Below the pieces are notes generated by a model. It was given only the letters and a program-made list of their open reading frames with translations. It had not been told where the DNA came from and did not search any database. A program made the position numbers and the translations under genes. Below, piece by piece: positions 1-10,838 of a stretch of DNA of 64,000 nucleotides (the first letter of the stretch is position 1; each line of letters opens with the position of its first letter). The stretch is from Ahaetulla prasina (lineage: Eukaryota > Chordata > Lepidosauria > Squamata > Colubridae): the NCBI RefSeq assembly GCF_028640845.1, contig NC_080539.1, positions 165,552,236-165,616,235 on the forward strand, written 5' to 3'.

Positions 1-300
1 GTGACCGGCGCGCGCAGCAGAAGCAGTGTTGGGATAAAGCCAAGTCATAATTGTCATACAGTGACATCTGCAGAGACTATAAATAGGAGGCGGGACTTCC
101 TGGTTTTTTGTCTTGGACAAAGCAATGAATTTGCGCGGGCAAACTGTCTCAATGGAGGAAAGAATATATTCATGAGTAATTCTGGCCTTATCTATAATTT
201 CCTCGTTATCTCCAGAAACTTGGCAGGCCCGTGGGTAGACGTGGCCAGGACATATATCTATGTAAATAAAAGGAGAAAAGAAGGCCTCTGACTGACTCTT
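1..300 (+). mobile_element. possible LTR fragment with promoter and poly(A) signals
   Basis: A TATA-like box (ACTATAAATAGGAGGCGGG, about 77-95) is followed about 185 bases later by an AATAAA-type signal (265-272) and a T-rich stretch. That spacing is typical of the U3-R-U5 layout of a retroviral-type LTR. The left edge is cut by the window, so neither the TG start nor a target duplication can be seen. The 96-codon open frame across it resembles nothing I know and is probably chance. It could equally be an ordinary promoter-like sequence. Confidence 0.3.
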
Positions 301-1119
301 TGCTGGGAGTATTGGGGGGAGGGAAACAGAACAATTCCAGCCAGGATTTTCCAGTGCCTCCCATTCTCCACTTTGGATTTTCCAGTCTTGTACATCTGTG
401 ATTTCTATTTCAACTGAACACACACAGTCTTCAATTCACTGGGATATTTTTCTTGTATTTTTTTTTCTATCCTTCTGCCAATTTTAGAATATCGCCAAAG
501 CTGCATCTTGCACACGCATGTGACACTTATTAAATCCATAGTTAGACATTGAGTTCGCCATGAACGTACAGATGGAAAGCAGCAACAACCCCTCCCCATC
601 AATTCCATAGGTTCCACTGGGGATCAAAATAGCTTTCCCCAGATCTAGAAAATTGAGAAAACATACATGCTAGTATATGAGCATTTGCCTGCCTAGGGGT
701 GAATGTAGATATAAACACTTTTGTGCACTCATGCATTTCTCTTCTTTAGTCCACAAAATCTTGCCTCCTCCAAACTCTAAAAATGAGAGGAAAACAGCTG
801 CCAAGGAAAAAGGAAAGGACTTCAGAGAGAAAATTATGCCAACAATCAAGACCTTTTCATGCTGTGATAGAACATCACAGCTTCCACACACTCGCTTTAG
901 AGCTTTATTATTATATTTGTGTCTGCCCTGCAATTTATACTGAACTACAAGATCAGTCCATGCCTGGTCTGGAAACTTTCCAACTTTGGGTCCTGAGACA
1001 GATTTCCCCTGGGGATTAACATAGACAGCTCCACATTCTGCACATGATCTCACCTTATTAATACATATATGAACCCTTGAGGTAGTCCTCTGTAATTGGA
1101 TGAACCGTACTGAAAGAGG
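301..1119. other. unassigned intergenic DNA
   Basis: AT-rich sequence without a recognisable gene or repeat. The short open frames on both strands overlap each other and show no family motif. Confidence 0.5.
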
Positions 1120-1315
1120 AGAAGGGCTACTAGGGCTTCAGAAGGCCTTAGAAAGGCTACTGAGGTCAGAACTGAAGAAGCTACTTGGATGAGAAGCGAA
1201 ACATCTTCAAGGAAAAAAGCAAGAAAGTCCAGTTGCCTTTTGAAAAAGCACCTTTGGGCCAACCATGACCCAGATGACTGAGAATCACAATAAACAAGGG
1301 CTGCTTTTGACTTTT
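1120..1315 (+). mobile_element. retroelement 3'-end fragment, possibly Penelope-like
   Basis: The stretch containing GAAGAAGCTACTTGGATGAG, then GAAACATCTTCAAGG and AAGAAAGTCCAGTTGCC, matches a dispersed vertebrate repeat I recall from the 3' ends of fish and reptile retroelements. The assignment to Penelope-like elements is from memory and uncertain. No intact reading frame is present. Confidence 0.35.
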
Positions 1316-2605
1316 GACTGGGCAAGGATGGGTATTTTTTCTCCTCCTTTTCTCACCTCCTTTCCAACAATCCCCCATTAAGGGCTTTTTGATCTGCAAA
1401 TATTAGAACAGTCTATTTGAACCTGGTGTCCTCCAGAGGGGTTAGACTTCCAAAATTACATTAGCTTATCGGCAAAGCTTATAGAAGCCTAATTCTTTGG
1501 AAAGCTATCAGGTTTGGAAAAGGTGACTATTTTATTAGCCAGTGCCATTTCTCCCCCCCCCCCAATTTCTCTTTCTTTTGCTGGGCTACAGATCTTATCT
1601 TCACATTTATTAATTTCACCACCACCTTCCCATCATCTTTTATTTGCAGTGCAGTTATTAATGATATAAGCACGTTTTGAAAGCAGCAAATTAATCTTGT
1701 CTTTAGCCAAGCTGTGAGTCTGAACTGGAAGTTAAAAAGGGACGCTGAAAGTTATTTAATTTGCACGAGGCTACAAGAAGCCCATTCTTCCCTGGTAGCG
1801 ATGACAGTAACAGTTGGAGAGAACCAGGTTTATCCCTTTCTCTTTGCCCATGAGGTGGACAACTATTGTTTCCTTTCATTATATCCAATTAATATAGTTA
1901 TTACATACTCATACTTATATATATGCTTATATATTGTATAGTTATTACATGCTTATGTTTATATATACTGTGTGACAAATACAAATAAAATAAATAAAAT
2001 AAACTGGCTATATCAACAATTTGTCTGAACAGAAGAAAGGAAGTGGGGTCATGAAGAGAGTTAGTGTTGCTAGGGACACCTAAAAATAAAGATCAACCAG
2101 GGATCACCAGATTTTATGGGGAAATGCAGCATTTTCATTGTATTAGCAATTGGTTTAAATGATGGGTTAGACTAATTGCTCCATTAATAAAATTTTGTGC
2201 TAAAAGCAGCATTTCCAACTACATGGGCTACACAATGGATAATATGCACCACACAATGGACAGATATAGATATATACATGCACCAATGGATTTTAAAATT
2301 AGAATAAGTTCTTTTTTTTTTTAAAGTAAGCTGGATGGCAATTCTTTTTCAAAAATGTTCCTCTATTGAAGATGGTTACAGAAAATAAGAGATAATCGTG
2401 ATAACATATAAAATTACTGCTACACTGCTGAATTTTCAACTTCAAAGATACAAGAAGAGATGAACAGCTGGGCTTACCATTCCTAATCTGTATAGCTGGA
2501 TGCCTGCTTAGGTGACAATCAACTTATTTTAAATTTTATACCAAGTTCATAAGTTTTCTTGTTCTGCACAAACAACTGACAAATTTAATGTTAAATCAAG
2601 CATTC
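1316..2605. other. unassigned AT-rich DNA
   Basis: Contains a C9-10 run near 1552-1562, AT-rich stretches near 1905-2005 and a T10 run near 2310. No gene-like open frame or recognised interspersed repeat was seen. Confidence 0.5.
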
Positions 2606-2613
2606 CAATGGAC

Positions 2614-3528
2614 CAGGGTGAAATGCTCCTGGTTCAGACCGGATGGGGCGACCCAGTAGTGATGGGGGCGGGTAGTTCGGAGAACTGGTAGCAAAAATTC
2701 CTGCCACCCCATGCCCATGCCCACCCAATCGCCCGGTCCCCACTTGCCTACTTGGCAGCTTGCTGCTTCTTTTCGGCTTGCTTGTTGCCTTGCTTTGCTT
2801 TGGCTGCTGCAATCAATTGCATCAGCTAGCAACTCAATCTGCCTGCCTGCAATCCAACTCATCAGTGAACAACTCAATCTGCCTGCCTGTCCCTTCAATT
2901 GGGTAAGTAACTGGGGGAGGGGGGGAGCTTTAAAAAAATAGTTAATTGGTTTTTTTTTTAGTAGTTCCATTTTTTTAGACATACCAATTTAAAGTTAAGG
3001 AAGTTTTAAATTTAACTGCTTTTCTCTAAAAATATGAATAAAATAAAATAAAAAAATAAAATATTTGTGCAGCTTTCTGAGATTTGGTGTGTTTCTGTAG
3101 TGTTTTACTCTAACTACACGAACACACAAAAATCTCACAAATCTGTACGTGACATTTTGTTTGTGTGTGTGAGTCAGTTGTGTTGTGTTGTGTTGTGTTG
3201 TGCTGTGTGTGTGTAAAGTGTGAAAGTTGGTTTTTGAGCTTTTTGTGGCTGTGTGAGGTTCCTGCTTGTTGCAGGGGCCATTTTGGGTGAAGTGCAGCTG
3301 CTTTTACATGGTGTGTGAATCCGTTGTGTTGTGTTGTGTTGTGTTATGTGTGTGTAAAGTGTGAAAGTTGGTTTTTGGTACCTCTTATTGTTTTGTGTAC
3401 TTTGTTTATTATTTTTATTATTTATTGTTATTGGCCATGCCCACCCAGTCACCTGACCACCAAGCCGTGCCCACCAATTAAGCCACGCCCACAGAACCGG
3501 TAAGGAAAATTTTTAGATTTCACCCCTG
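2614..3528 (-). mobile_element. long hAT-type element, MITE-1 family (915 bp)
   Basis: The ends are CAGGGTGAAATGCTCC and GATTTCACCCCTG, inverted copies of each other as in the shorter MITE-1 copies. The element is flanked by a perfect 8-bp duplication, CAATGGAC (2606-2613 and 3529-3536), the length made by hAT transposases. The 3' side holds the family words GCCACGCCCACAGAACCGG. The interior differs from other copies: it holds two related blocks (about 3176-3236 and 3321-3380), each made of TGTGT pentamers followed by GTAAAGTGTGAAAGTTGG. No transposase frame is present, so it is non-autonomous. Confidence 0.8.
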
Positions 3529-3536
3529 CAATGGAC

Positions 3537-4082
3537 ATTTGATTTATTTGTTCTAATTTTGTGTGTGTGTGTGATGAAAATAATTGAATAAAGTCCCTGG
3601 GAAAGGATGGACCTGGATGGGGGACAAGAGGCTTCGACTGAATTCTGGCAAGACCGAGTTCTCCTGGACTCAGGACTCAGGACTCTTGCTCAAAGAGCAG
3701 ATGCCAGGCGTGACTAGGAGAATTGTACAGCTCCAGCTTCTGTACCAGCTTCCTGGATATTGACTCCCTGCTCTTATTTCATGTGGATCATGTAATAATC
3801 CCTATACATGTAGCTCTACTTTATTGGGGGGGAAATCTCATGCAAGTCATAATTGCAGAGACAAGAAGTATGTAAATTGGACACAGAATAGTTTGCTTAA
3901 TTTTCTGGTGTTTCTAATGAATGGTTTTACCACCATTATCCAAACAGCAGAGCTAATAAAAAGAACAGTGAAAAAATAATCTTAACTGATTCTATTTCAT
4001 TGTCAGGGAAAATTACATTTGCAGATCAGATCTCCAGCACCTAATATTGGATCTGATGATGCCTTTCACCTGCTTCTATTTT
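3537..4082. other. unassigned intergenic DNA
   Basis: Contains a short (GT)n run near 3560 and otherwise unique-looking AT-rich sequence. Nothing gene-like was seen. Confidence 0.5.
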
Positions 4083-4117
4083 ATATACATATATATATAT
4101 ATATATTGCAGGACAAA

Positions 4118-4475
4118 GGGACGCGGTGGCTCAGGGGCTAAGACAGCTAAACTTGTCGATCGAAAGGTCGGCAGGTCGGCGGTTCGAATCCCTAGTACTG
4201 CTGTGTAACGGGGTGAGCTCCCGTTACTTGTCCCAGCTTCTACCAACCTAGCAGTTTCGAAAGCACATAAAAATGCAAGTAGAAAAAATAGGGACCACCT
4301 TTGGTGGGAAGGTAACAGCATTCCGTGCACCTTTGGCATTGAATCATGACCACATGACCACGGAGACGTCTTCGGACAGCGCTGGCTCTTCGGCTTTGAA
4401 ACAGAGATGAGCACTGCCCCCTAGAGTCGGCAACGACTAGCATGTATGTGCGAGGGGAACCTTTACCTTTACCTT
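4118..4475 (+). mobile_element. Sauria SINE (tRNA-derived), full length
   Basis: The head carries the tRNA-like promoter: A-box-like GTGGCTCAGGGGCTAAGAC and B box GGTTCGAATCC. The conserved body follows (GAAAGCACATAAAAATGCAAG; CCACATGACCACGGAGACG), ending in the CTTTACCTTTACCTT tail that resembles BovB-type LINE 3' ends and allows trans-mobilisation. It has a 15-bp target duplication with one mismatch (ATATTGCAGGACAAA at 4103-4117; ATATTGCAGGACAGA at 4476-4490). The family is specific to squamates. Confidence 0.93.
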
Positions 4476-4610
4476 ATATTGCAGGACAGAGTTGGTTGAT
4501 TGAGGTAATTGAAAATGAGCAAGGAGTGCTATTCAAAACTGTAGCTTAATCATTGATGGGATGATTTGTAAGAAGACTTGAGTAACAGGAATATTTCTTA
4601 TGAATGAAGG

Positions 4611-4885
4611 CAGTGGTGGGTTTCAAATTTTTTTACTACCGGTTCTGTGGATGTGGCTTGGTGGGCGTGGCAGGGGAAGGATACTGTAAAATCTCCATTC
4701 CCACCCCACTCCAGGGGAAGGATACTGCAAAATCCCCATTTCCTCCCGATCAGCTGGGACTTGGGAGGCAGAGAATAGATGGGGGTGGGGCCAGTCAGAA
4801 TTTTTACTACCGGTTCTCCGAACTATTCAAAATTTTCACTACCGGTTCTCCAGAACTGGTCAGAACCTGCTGAAACCCACCTCTG
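4611..4885 (+). mobile_element. hAT-type MITE-1 copy
   Basis: Starts CAGTGGTGGGTTTCAAA and ends GAAACCCACCTCTG, near-perfect terminal inverted repeats. The interior has the family words TACTACCGGTTCT and GGCTTGGTGGGCGTGGCAG, and two tandem copies of an approximately 43-bp unit beginning GGAAGGATACTG. No convincing 8-bp target duplication remains here, unlike most sister copies. It has no coding capacity. Confidence 0.85.
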
Positions 4886-4994
4886 GTATCCTGGTATAAT
4901 GTTTCAGGATCCAATCTGAGTCAGTCATCTGGACCAGCGGTTTAGTCTTCTGAGCTTTCGGACTCATGCTGGAGACCTTCCTCAAGGACCTTTT

Positions 4995-5056
4995 TTTAAA
5001 AAAAAATTTACATTTATATCCCGCCCTTCTCCGAAGACTCAGGGCGGCTTACATTA
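4995..5056 (-). mobile_element. L2-type LINE 3'-tail fragment
   Basis: TATCCCGCCCTTCTCCGAAG followed by ACTCAGGGCGG is the reverse complement of the terminal CCGCCCTGAGTCCTTCGG hairpin of the L2-type LINE at 54964-58560. Only about 60 bases survive. Confidence 0.65.
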
Positions 5057-5271
5057 ACTTCTCTCTAACAGAATATGTGCTTTGGACTATTGACAAACGG
5101 CACATAAATACTATGCACAGAATAGCTAAACCTCTGGTCCTGGTGACCGACCCAGATTGGATCCTGCAGGAATATTTCTAACTAGAAAAGCAGGAAGGGG
5201 AAGATAGCAATTTGGCCAGTTCAAAAATCTTAAAGAAGGATTGTTGAACAGCGTAGCTTGCTAATTATCTA
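5057..5271. other. unassigned short spacer
   Basis: Unique-looking sequence between the L2 tail fragment and a SINE. No gene was seen. Confidence 0.4.
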
Positions 5272-5494
5272 ACAGCAATAGCTCTTAGATTTATATACTT
5301 CCTTATAGTGCTTTACTGCCCTCTCTAAGCGGTTTATAGAATCAGTATATGGCCTCCAACAATCTGGGTCCTCATTTTACCGAGGAAGGATGGAAAGATG
5401 CGTCAGCCTTGAGCCAGTCAGGATCAAACTCCTGCAGTGAGCAGTGAATTAGCTCACAATACTGCAATCTAAGCACTGCGCCACCACAGCTCTA
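5272..5494 (-). mobile_element. tRNA-derived SINE, second family
   Basis: Read on the minus strand, it starts GAGCTGTGGTGGCGCAGTGC (A-box-like), then has GAGTTTGATCCTGACTGG (degenerate B box) and a conserved body with AAAATGAGGACCCAGATTG. A diverged copy lies on the plus strand at 38295-38511. It differs from the Sauria SINE and lacks the CTTTACCTTT tail. Edges are approximate. Confidence 0.7.
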
Positions 5495-5514
5495 ATGCTC
5501 CTCCTACCCAGGAG

Positions 5515-5905
5515 CAGGGATGAAATCCAATTTTTTTACTACCGATTCTATGGGCGTGGCTTGGTGGGCATGGTGTGGCTTAGTGGGCGTGGCTTGGTGG
5601 GCGTGGCAGGGGGAAGGATACTTCAAAATCTCTCTTTCCACCCCACTCCAGGGGAAGGATACTGCAAAATTCCCATTCCTACCCCACTCTAGGGGACGGA
5701 TACTGCAAAATCCCCATTCCCTCCCCACTCCTGAGGGAAGGATATTGCAAAATCTCCATTCCCACCCTACTCTGGGGCTAGCCAGAGGTGGTATTTGCCG
5801 GTTCTCCGAACTACACAAAATTTCCGCTACCGATTCTCCGAACTGCTCAAAATTTCTGCTACCAGTTCTCCAGAACCTGTCAGAACCTGCTGGATTTCAC
5901 CCCTG
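5515..5905 (+). mobile_element. hAT-type MITE-1 copy with four internal repeats
   Basis: Ends CAGGGATGAAATCCAA and GGATTTCACCCCTG are inverted repeats. The flanks CCCAGGAG (5507-5514) and CCCAAGGG (5906-5913) match at 6 of 8 positions, consistent with an aged 8-bp duplication. The interior carries four tandem GAAGGATACTGCAAAATC-type units plus several TGGTGGGCGTGGCT words. Non-coding. Confidence 0.82.
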
Positions 5906-5913
5906 CCCAAGGG

Positions 5914-7847
5914 ATAGAAAGGGAAAGGCAATGAGGGCATATGGAGGAAGGAAATGGAGAGACAACATTGTCTTCAATTTCCCTTTCTCAGCAAAAAGAT
6001 ATTGCAGCAAAATACATACTGGTGATTCACTGAATCCAAGGCACTGATTAAAAGCCTTTCCAGAGAAATCCTCTATCCTATTATATGTTCATTGTCTATA
6101 TAAGAAATAGATGTCTGCTGATGGGAATCAGGGAAGAGTCCAAAGGTCGATCAAGATGTATTGGCAATTTCTATAGAGATTGCTAAGGGTTGCAATTCCC
6201 TTTTCTTTAAAGTAGCAAAATAAAAATAATAATAATCAAGATTTCAGTTTTTCCCAGAGTTGTTTTTTTTTATCCGCCAACCATTATCAGGTTTTCTGGT
6301 CTAGTTCGTCATTATGTAAATCCCAAGCTATTTTGAATCTTAAGGTTAAAAACAGCATCTTGTATTGTGCCAGGAGTAAAACCCAAATTGAGCAGAAGTA
6401 ATAGAACAGTAGGAGTAATATGAAATTGCTACTAGGAGGGAGATCATCACCAATGCTGGAATTATTTCTAAAGCTGGATCTATTAAAAGTGTCTCACTAT
6501 AACCAAGCATATTCTTTGTGTTACAAAGGCACGAAGGATGGGAAATGACTAAACCTGTTTTAACAGGTGGAGTTGTGCGTTAAGCATTCCTAGTTGCTAC
6601 CACCGAGTGAAATTCCAAGCACAGAGGATTTTAAACGAATTCCCAAATTGCAGCTAGGCCATTTTGAAAAGTTGGATTTAATTGTCTTTTGGGTAGTCAT
6701 CCCGGAAAGATTGAATGAACCTTTCTTTCCTTCCTGATCTTCCCATTCCCAGTTCATACTTTATAACTGCTTCACTATCTTTGACGTTAGAATGGAATAT
6801 GAACACAACTTCTATTAATTCAAGAACGGAGGAAAGAAAAACTCGTAATGATATGCTGCTTCAAAACTGCTTAAATTATAGGGCCATTATCATTACAGCA
6901 AATGTAGTTGAGTTTGCTTTTGCGGTCCTAATGCCAAAGGCATTCACAGGAGAATAAACAATATTTTTAGAGCAAAACTAATAAAATGAGCATCTACAGT
7001 TATGTGATTATTTTCCTGGTCACCCCTGGCTATATATAAACCCCTGCTGAAAAACACAATTCTTTTCACATAACTTGCCTTGCCTGTAATAACTACATTG
7101 ATTGGATGACCCGATTTACAGATGCTAAGACAATAGCTGGGTTCATACCACACATTAAACCAATCTTCATTCTTTTCCATCTGTTTTTATTGTTATCTCT
7201 ATCAGCCTATGGGATCCCATTCAGGCCACAACGATAATCAAACACTACGCAAGTTAGAAATCTCAGAACCAAATCCTATTGTTTATGTTAGTTCAAATCT
7301 TCTCCCTGGATCAATGAGAGGAGAAAACATGAGGCATAATGCAATCTAATTCCACAAGAAAAGGAGGAAGAGACAATGTACAATCTATTCTCCTGGACTG
7401 GAACCTTCTTAAGAAGAATAGAATACCATTTCTGTGCCTATCCATCTGTTGAAACAGCCAGCTCTACTTTTTAAAAGCTGTACACTTCAATGAGTCAAAT
7501 GATCAACCAAAGGTTTAATCAAAAATTAAAAATTGCCTCCCAATTAATTGCCAAGCCTGGGATTGAAGCACACAGCTATACCAAGATGCCGGCCTTACTC
7601 TCCCTTTGTTAGCTTAGCTGGAGAAGGAAAAAAAAAACCCCGAGCTAATTATTGTTTCTTTTCCTACTCGGTATGAAAAGCTAGCAGGGAAGCTAGCACA
7701 CACATGGAAGTGAACTATTATCATTTTCTTTCTGGCAAAAAACCTCATGACTGGTCAGTCCAAATGACAGGACTCAGTCACAGCTGATGTCAAATCGTTT
7801 CTGAAATCTGCCTCTGCACCAATCCTCATAGGATCTGAAGCTGTTTT
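5914..7847. other. unassigned unique-looking DNA
   Basis: About 1.9 kb of AT-rich sequence with no recognised repeat and only short frames. It includes several moderately complex stretches (6640-7200, 7240-7560) that could be intron or conserved non-coding DNA, but nothing in the sequence alone decides this. Confidence 0.45.
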
Positions 7848-8703
7848 AACTTGGGTAATGTTTTAATGGAACAAAAAGACAGTATTCCAAAAGACCTTGA
7901 CAATGTGTCAGAATGGTCAAATAATTGGAAACTCCAAATCTCAACCAACAAATGCTCTGTCTTACACATTGGCAAAATAAATAAATAAATAAAATCATAA
8001 CATAAAATACAAGCTGGGCGGATATGACCTCGTAGATGACCCTCACTCTGTCAAGGACCTTGGAGTACTCATATCTAATGATCTAAGTGCCAGAGCTCAC
8101 TGTAACAGCATTGCCAAAAAGGCTCTAAGAGTTGTTAACCTAATCTTGCGTAGCTTCTTCTCTGGTAGTATTGTACTGCTAACTAGAGCATACAAAACAT
8201 TTGCTAGACCAATTCTTGAATACAGCTCATCTGTCTGGAACCCACACTGCATATCGGACATTAATACAATTGAATGAGTCCAGAGATATTTCATGAGAAG
8301 AGTCCTCCAGTCCTCTGCTCGCAACAGAATACCGTATGCCACCAGGCTTGAAATTTTGGGCTTAGACAACTTAGAACTACGCCGCTGTCAGTCTGACCTA
8401 AGCATAGCACATAAAATTATCTACCACGATGTCCTACCTGTCAATGACTACTTCAACTTCAACCACAACAACACATGAGCAAACAATAGATACAAACTTA
8501 AGGTAAACCACTCCAAACTCGATTGCAGAAAATATGACTTCAGCAACAGAATGGTCAATGCCTGGAACGCACTACCTGACTCTGTAGTTTCTTCCCCAAA
8601 CCCTCCCCCAAACTTTAACCTTAGACTGTCTACTGTTGACCTCACCCCGTTCCTAAGAGGTTTGTAAAGGGGCATGCATAAGCGTACCAACGTGGCTACC
8701 GTC
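7848..8703 (+). pseudogene. LINE-J reverse transcriptase C-terminal region (CR1-like LINE)
   Basis: Conceptual translation gives the thumb and C-terminal part of a non-LTR reverse transcriptase: KDLGVLISNDLS near 8050, then RPILEYSSSVWNPHC near 8208-8252, then a tail with MVNAWNALPDSV near 8551-8586. This pattern is typical of the CR1/jockey-like superfamily. It is broken by at least two in-frame stops (at 8275 and 8476) and by an AAATA-repeat expansion near 7975-8000. The 5' part is missing, as usual for truncated LINE insertions. The same family occurs on the minus strand at 41640-42925 and near 35030-35325. It is a dead copy. Confidence 0.8.
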
Positions 8704-9190
8704 CCTATTTATTTATTTATTTATAATTATATTTCTATACCACACCATCTCCCGGAGGACTCAGGGCGGTTTACAGCCAAAAATTAAAATACCCACACCA
8801 GTACAATATAAATATAATAAATAACAATATTTAAAAACAATTAAAAACAAATATTTACTGGCCAAATCACTAAAACGGTCGAAGACCGATTAAAACCCAT
8901 TAAAATTTCGCTAAAATATGTCTTAAGCTAGTCCCGCTCGGTGAAATAATAAGGTCTTCAGTTCACGTTTGAAGGCCCGGAGGTCGGGGAGTTGGCGTAA
9001 CCCCGGAGGAAGCTCGTTCCACAGGGCCGGTGCCGCCACAGAGAAGGCCCTCCCCTTGGGGGCCGCCAACCTACATTGTTTGGTCGACGGCACCCTGAGG
9101 AGGCCCGCTCTGTGGGAGCGCACAGGTCTTTGGGAGGCAATCGGTGGCAGAAGGCGGTCTCGCAAATACCCCGGTCCTAAGCCATGGAGC
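8704..9190 (-). mobile_element. L2-type LINE 3' end inserted into LINE-J
   Basis: A minus-strand, 5'-truncated L2-type LINE. An 80-codon open frame (8923-9165) is the C-terminus of the reverse transcriptase protein, containing LWNELPPGLRQLPDLRAF, closely matching 58248-58300. The 3' end is at the left, with the AATA-type tail (8704-8720) and the reverse of the CCGCCCTGAGTCC hairpin. The LINE-J 3' UTR is interrupted after GTCCCTAT and resumes at TATCCTAATG, so this is a nested and younger insertion. Confidence 0.85.
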
Positions 9191-9322
9191 GCTTATCCTA
9201 ATGTCCCCTTTTATTCATATCCATTTCATGTATTCATAATCATGTTTATACTTATATCTGTAATCTTATATATGCTTGACTGACTGACTGACTGACTGAA
9301 TAAATAAATAAATAAATAAATA
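9191..9322 (+). mobile_element. LINE-J 3' UTR and tail, displaced by the L2 insertion
   Basis: TCATGTATTCATAATCATG and following bases continue the LINE-J 3' UTR cut at 8703. It ends in (GACT)n then (AATA)n at 9277-9321. The matching reverse-strand tail appears at 41640-41760. Confidence 0.75.
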
Positions 9323-10140
9323 TCCTGCATTTTGAAAGGGATATGAATTGTTGGAAATGATATTGCTATTTGGCGCAGGTCAGCGGAGAAGCATTTTTAT
9401 GTGAAGTTCATTAAGGTTGCATAATATAGAAACCGGTCGGGGTTGTGCGGGGAGGGACACTGTTCTCTGTTCCAATGGCTGAGCAGCCTAAGGGTCTATT
9501 TTGCTTTTTGCAATCAGCCCTTCTCACAATGTAGGCCCCCACATGTCTGCTCAGAAGATAGCTCTACTGAGTTCCCTGAATCCAAGCATCAGTGTTAAAC
9601 GTTTGCAACAATTACCAGTAACAAGCATCTTTTTTACATGGCAAGCGTGTCTCATTAGCAGCGGTTGGGTAATGAGTTGGATTATGTTCTCAAGGAAGCA
9701 CTTCCCTTTCCCAAGCCAAGAATGACCACGATCACATGAATCTCTACCCCTGGCAGGCTGCTACCTGCCCATTCAATCCTTCAAGAAAGCAGCATAAGGG
9801 AGCCAGTAGTTGCTTGAATAGGATTTGTACTATTCTGATAATTGTCTTAATTGGCAATTGGAATATTTTCCTTTAACATTCTGGGAGCAGATTGATTAAC
9901 CTGTTTGTCATTCTCACATTCATTGCCTAATTCCGGAAGTATGTGGTATAGGTCCAAAAGGAAAGACGTGCACACAGACAAACTTTAGTGAGATGAAAAA
10001 GACGTCCCTTCTTCACTTCTCAGCTATTTGTTGAAGGAGGAGATGGGCTCCAAGGCAGCATTCCATATAGAATTTGAAGGTTTATGATATCCTATGATTG
10101 GCAAGGAACACCTAGGCCTTGATTTAATATACAGGTAGTG
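9323..10140. other. unassigned unique-looking DNA
   Basis: No recognised repeat. Short frames only; no splice-flanked exon candidate stood out. Confidence 0.45.
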
Positions 10141-10148
10141 CAATGCTC

Positions 10149-10453
10149 CAGTGGCGAAATTCAAATTTTTTTATTACCGGTTCTGTGGGCGTGGCTTGGT
10201 GGGCGTATCTTGGTGAGCATAGCTTGATGGGCGTGGTATGGCTTGGTGGGTGTGGCTTGGTGGGCGTGGCAGGAGAAGGATACTGCAAAATCTCCATTCC
10301 CTCCCCACTCCTGGGGGAAGGATACTGCAAAATCCCCATTCCTACCTCATTCTGGGGCCAGCCAGAGATGGCATTTGCCGGTTCTCCAAACTATTCAAAA
10401 TTTCCGCTACCAGTCCTCCAGAACCTGTCAGAACCTGCTGGATTTCACCCCTG
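10149..10453 (+). mobile_element. hAT-type MITE-1 copy
   Basis: Ends CAGTGGCGAAATTCAAA and GGATTTCACCCCTG. The 8-bp duplication has one mismatch (CAATGCTC at 10141-10148; TAATGCTC at 10454-10461). Two internal GAAGGATACTGC units and repeated TTGGTGGGCGT words. Non-coding. Confidence 0.88.
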
Positions 10454-10569
10454 TAATGCTCCCAAGCAAGCTATGGACAGATTTATATTGGAAGCCAGAG
10501 AAAAGTCACCCATCACTACCTGACATTGGAAGGAGATATCCAAATGATCTCTGGAAGGATCCTATAGAG

Positions 10570-10830
10570 CAGAGGTCTCCTATCTTTCTGCTTTTGTGGA
10601 CCAGCTGGGAAGGGGAGAGGGGATGATTCTGTGTGAGCGGTGGGCAAGCATGTATGCATGCGCAGCTCCAGTGGCAGGCAAGCAAATGACGTGCATGTGT
10701 GCATGTGCTTGCCCACTGCTCACACAAGTGGGGATACATGCGCGCAGAGCTCACCCACCACTTCTGCAGCCCAGTTCCAAATGGCTCAGGGCTTGGTAGT
10801 GGGCTGCGTCCTGGGAGTTGGGAACCCATG
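10570..10830. mobile_element. hAT-type MITE, CpG and purine-pyrimidine rich
   Basis: Starts CAGAGGTCTCC and ends GGGAACCCATG, flanked by CTATAGAG (10562-10569) and CCATAGAG (10831-10838), which match at 7 of 8 positions. The interior alternates CATGTGCATGTG-type words. Related in style to the element at 39091-39383 (both end near CTGGGAGTTG). Open frames inside are repeat artefacts. Confidence 0.65.
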
Positions 10831-10838
10831 CCATAGAG

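Noticed and set aside
1905..2005. Matrix-attachment or origin-like AT-rich site
   Set aside because: It is only a short AT-rich stretch, common throughout the window, with no specific motif.
4118..4200. tRNA gene
   Set aside because: The A and B boxes belong to the head of a Sauria SINE; no cloverleaf-forming tRNA was seen. The same holds for the other SINE heads.
5520..6047. 175-codon frame and overlapping frames across MITE-1 copies (also near 10143 and 44832)
   Set aside because: They arise from the internal repeat units, change length with unit number and carry no transposase motif.
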